The notes under the pieces were generated by a model. The model saw nothing but the letters and a program-made list of their open reading frames with translations, did not search any database and had not been told where the DNA came from. Positions 5,833 through 7,083 of a stretch of 7,083 nucleotides of DNA are shown here, in pieces. The stretch is from Chthonomonadaceae bacterium (GTDB taxonomy: Bacteria; Armatimonadota; Chthonomonadetes; Chthonomonadales; Chthonomonadaceae), in assembly GCA_025355115.1 (NCBI GenBank), contig JANXLO010000407.1, forward strand, positions 1 through 7,083, given 5' to 3'. A program made the position numbers and the translations under genes. Position 1 is the stretch's first letter. Each line of letters begins with the position of its first letter.

Positions 5833-6903
5833 TCATTCCCAAGTTTCTGGCAGTTGCGGTAAGCTAATTCGTCGCACTTTGCCCCTCGCTGTAATAGCAG
5901 TATCCATCACAGACTGTAGGAACTCTGCAACTGTTGAAGAATGTCTCTCGTAGTCAGTCTTTTTTATGGGAGTTAATCCATGTGCGAAGATAGACTGATT
6001 TCGTATTGAGAGAAAAGTCTTAATCTTATTGATATTTCCCTTGAAAATGGAAGCTAGGGGATCATTCGGAATTTCAGCGATGGTTTCCCAGGCGAGCATA
6101 AGCCCTATTTTTATGATCCCTTTATCATTAATTTCTCTCATTATTTTGGTCCGCTGCGCAGATGGAAGTGATAAAGTATCGAGGTTATCCACCTGAATAT
6201 TTCCAGTATCTATCTCATATTTCGCTTTCAACCAAATCTGAGCGGATAGTTCGATAGCACGATAGAGACGTCCTACGGCATCATCGTATCGACCTTGTAT
6301 TGCACATCGTTCTGCATTGCGAAGGAGGTCTTCGATAAGTTCAAAGCCATGTCCCTTCCCCTCATCTAAGAGCATGGCGAGGAACTGCTTGTAATCCGAA
6401 AACACGTCCCTATAGGGATTGAGGAGTTGACGGGCAATAGCATGATCGAATTTATCCCAGGCATCGAAGACACGACAGAATGTAATCCAGCGCATGAGTT
6501 TACCGTTTGTACTGTCACTTGCAAACCAAAGAGATATTTCTTGTAAAGTACTGCTCGCACTATCATAATAGTAGTGAGCAATCATAGTTTTGACCGTATT
6601 CATTCTTCTCTTCGTTTGAGCATCCCATACTCTGACAGGTCTCGCCAATTGGGTGGTATCCGTTACTTTTTCGAGGTTTCCCCGACTGCCTGTCACCATA
6701 AAAATTTCACAGCGTCCGTCATCTAAGCCTGCTGCGGCCAAGCCTGCTGTCATGGATTTCGTTCCACCAGTATAATCCACTATGATTCTCGCATCTGAAT
6801 CATTTTGGTGTATGCTCTCTATCAAATCAATAGCTTTGATGTAGCAGTCATTGAGACTGTCACAATATCGAATCTTGTGTGTTTTGAAACTTTCAAGCGA
6901 CAA
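5833..6903 (-). CDS. CARF-HEPN protein, TIGR02710/Cas02710 type, N-terminally incomplete
   Basis: A Csm6-like ancillary effector of type III CRISPR systems. In this family the CARF domain senses cyclic oligoadenylate and the C-terminal HEPN domain cuts RNA. From the TTG at 6903 it has 356 residues. The CARF signature DYTGGTKSM is at 43-51, followed by EIFMVTGSRG (66-75). A helical region (about 105-300) includes NAERCAIQGRYDDAVGRLYR (196-215). The HEPN motif R-x6-H is intact as RNQSIFAH (R301, H308). The same frame continues 37 codons upstream of the TTG to a TAG at 7015-7017, and encodes plausible family sequence (EQPDLPNIPTQSGLSLESF), but contains no ATG, GTG or other TTG. The first part of the CARF fold, with the nucleotide-facing VGT-type loop, is therefore missing, and the gene is probably a pseudogene or 5'-truncated. 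It is much more AT-rich (about 35-45% GC in sampled lines) than the rest of the window. Confidence 0.8.
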   Translation of the reverse strand: MSLESFKTHKIRYCDSLNDCYIKAIDLIESIHQNDSDARIIVDYTGGTKSMTAGLAAAGLDDGRCEIFMVTGSRGNLEKVTDTTQLARPVRVWDAQTKRRMNTVKTMIAHYYYDSASSTLQEISLWFASDSTNGKLMRWITFCRVFDAWDKFDHAIARQLLNPYRDVFSDYKQFLAMLLDEGKGHGFELIEDLLRNAERCAIQGRYDDAVGRLYRAIELSAQIWLKAKYEIDTGNIQVDNLDTLSLPSAQRTKIMREINDKGIIKIGLMLAWETIAEIPNDPLASIFKGNINKIKTFLSIRNQSIFAHGLTPIKKTDYERHSSTVAEFLQSVMDTAITARGKVRRISLPQLPETWE

Positions 6904-6971
6904 CCCACTTTGCGTTGGAATGTTAGGGAGGTCAGGTTGTTCAAGATCGAATCTGCTCTTTAATACGTTCC

Positions 6972-7033
6972 CGGTTCCCTCAATTGTGATGTAGCTCCCT
7001 CGGTTCCTTTCGCCCTACCGAGTCTGAGGAACC
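6972..7033. repeat. Overlapping alternative hairpins at the right edge
   Basis: CTCGGT (6999-7004) can pair with ACCGAG (7017-7022), and GGTTCCT (7002-7008) with AGGAACC (7027-7033). The two stems share 7002-7004 and so exclude each other. A second CGGTTCC at 6972-6978 could also pair with the 7027-7033 arm. The TAG that closes the CARF frame (7015-7017) lies in this structure. The stretch may be non-coding RNA-like sequence joined to the truncated CARF gene, or a leader. No known element is recognised. Confidence 0.35.
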
Positions 7034-7083
7034 CGTCGATCTGAACGATCCAAAGGCGAGTATGGCTGCACAAACCCAACTCG

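Noticed and set aside
6405..6435. CCCTATAGGGATTGAGG, resembling part of a CRISPR repeat
   Set aside because: It occurs once, lies inside the CARF-HEPN coding sequence in frame, and has no regularly spaced copies.
5758..7017. Reassignment of TAG to a sense codon, which would explain both amber interruptions
   Set aside because: The Gly-rich, M48 and DUF58 genes all end naturally at TAG, and the 22 codons upstream of the TAG at 7015 do not resemble a CARF N-terminus.

Overview
The window shows a moderately GC-rich bacterial chromosome (about 60% GC in the housekeeping part). It carries secreted and envelope proteins, a plus-strand group converging on a minus-strand gene, and a minus-strand segment with two type III CRISPR-associated ancillary genes. 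No rRNA, tRNA or CRISPR array is visible. The gene content (M48 protease, DUF58, YaaA-like S4 protein, TIGR02710 CARF protein, Csx15) would fit a Chloroflexota- or Armatimonadota-type genome, but the lineage cannot be fixed from the sequence alone.

Layout. 1-267 is the left edge: no recognisable gene, but one copy (122-153) of a short dispersed repeat whose second, inverted copy lies at 4978-5009. 268-1430 is a two-gene unit: a Gly/Ser/Tyr-rich, signal-peptide-bearing, single-pass membrane protein, followed by an unrecognised beta-rich protein with a clear Shine-Dalgarno and GTG start. A near-consensus extended -10 promoter (1416-1444) then drives a secreted M48 zinc protease (1503-2750). This converges with a DUF58/VWA-like membrane protein on the minus strand (2745-4064). 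The two stop codons abut as the palindrome CTATAG, and a perfect 12-bp inverted repeat sits 58 bases beyond the protease stop.

4065-4521 has no intact gene but holds what looks like a frameshifted C-terminal remnant of a DUF421/YetF protein. 4522-4818 is a small YaaA-type S4 RNA-binding protein with a strong ribosome binding site. Its upstream region carries four inverted repeats in about 120 bases. 4973-5400 is doubtful coding sequence.

5449-7083 is a CRISPR ancillary segment read on the minus strand: a CARF-HEPN protein of the TIGR02710/Cas02710 type (Csm6-like architecture), then, 3 bases after its stop, a Csx15-family gene. Both appear damaged. Csx15 has an in-frame TAG at codon 24. The CARF protein's frame runs 37 codons upstream of its only plausible start codon and is then closed by another TAG, so the N-terminal half of the CARF domain is missing. 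In an intact type III system the HEPN RNase is activated by cyclic oligoadenylate and Csx15-type proteins are thought to act on the same signal. Here the pair looks like a decaying or orphaned module. The CARF gene is also markedly more AT-rich than its surroundings, which suggests acquisition by transfer.
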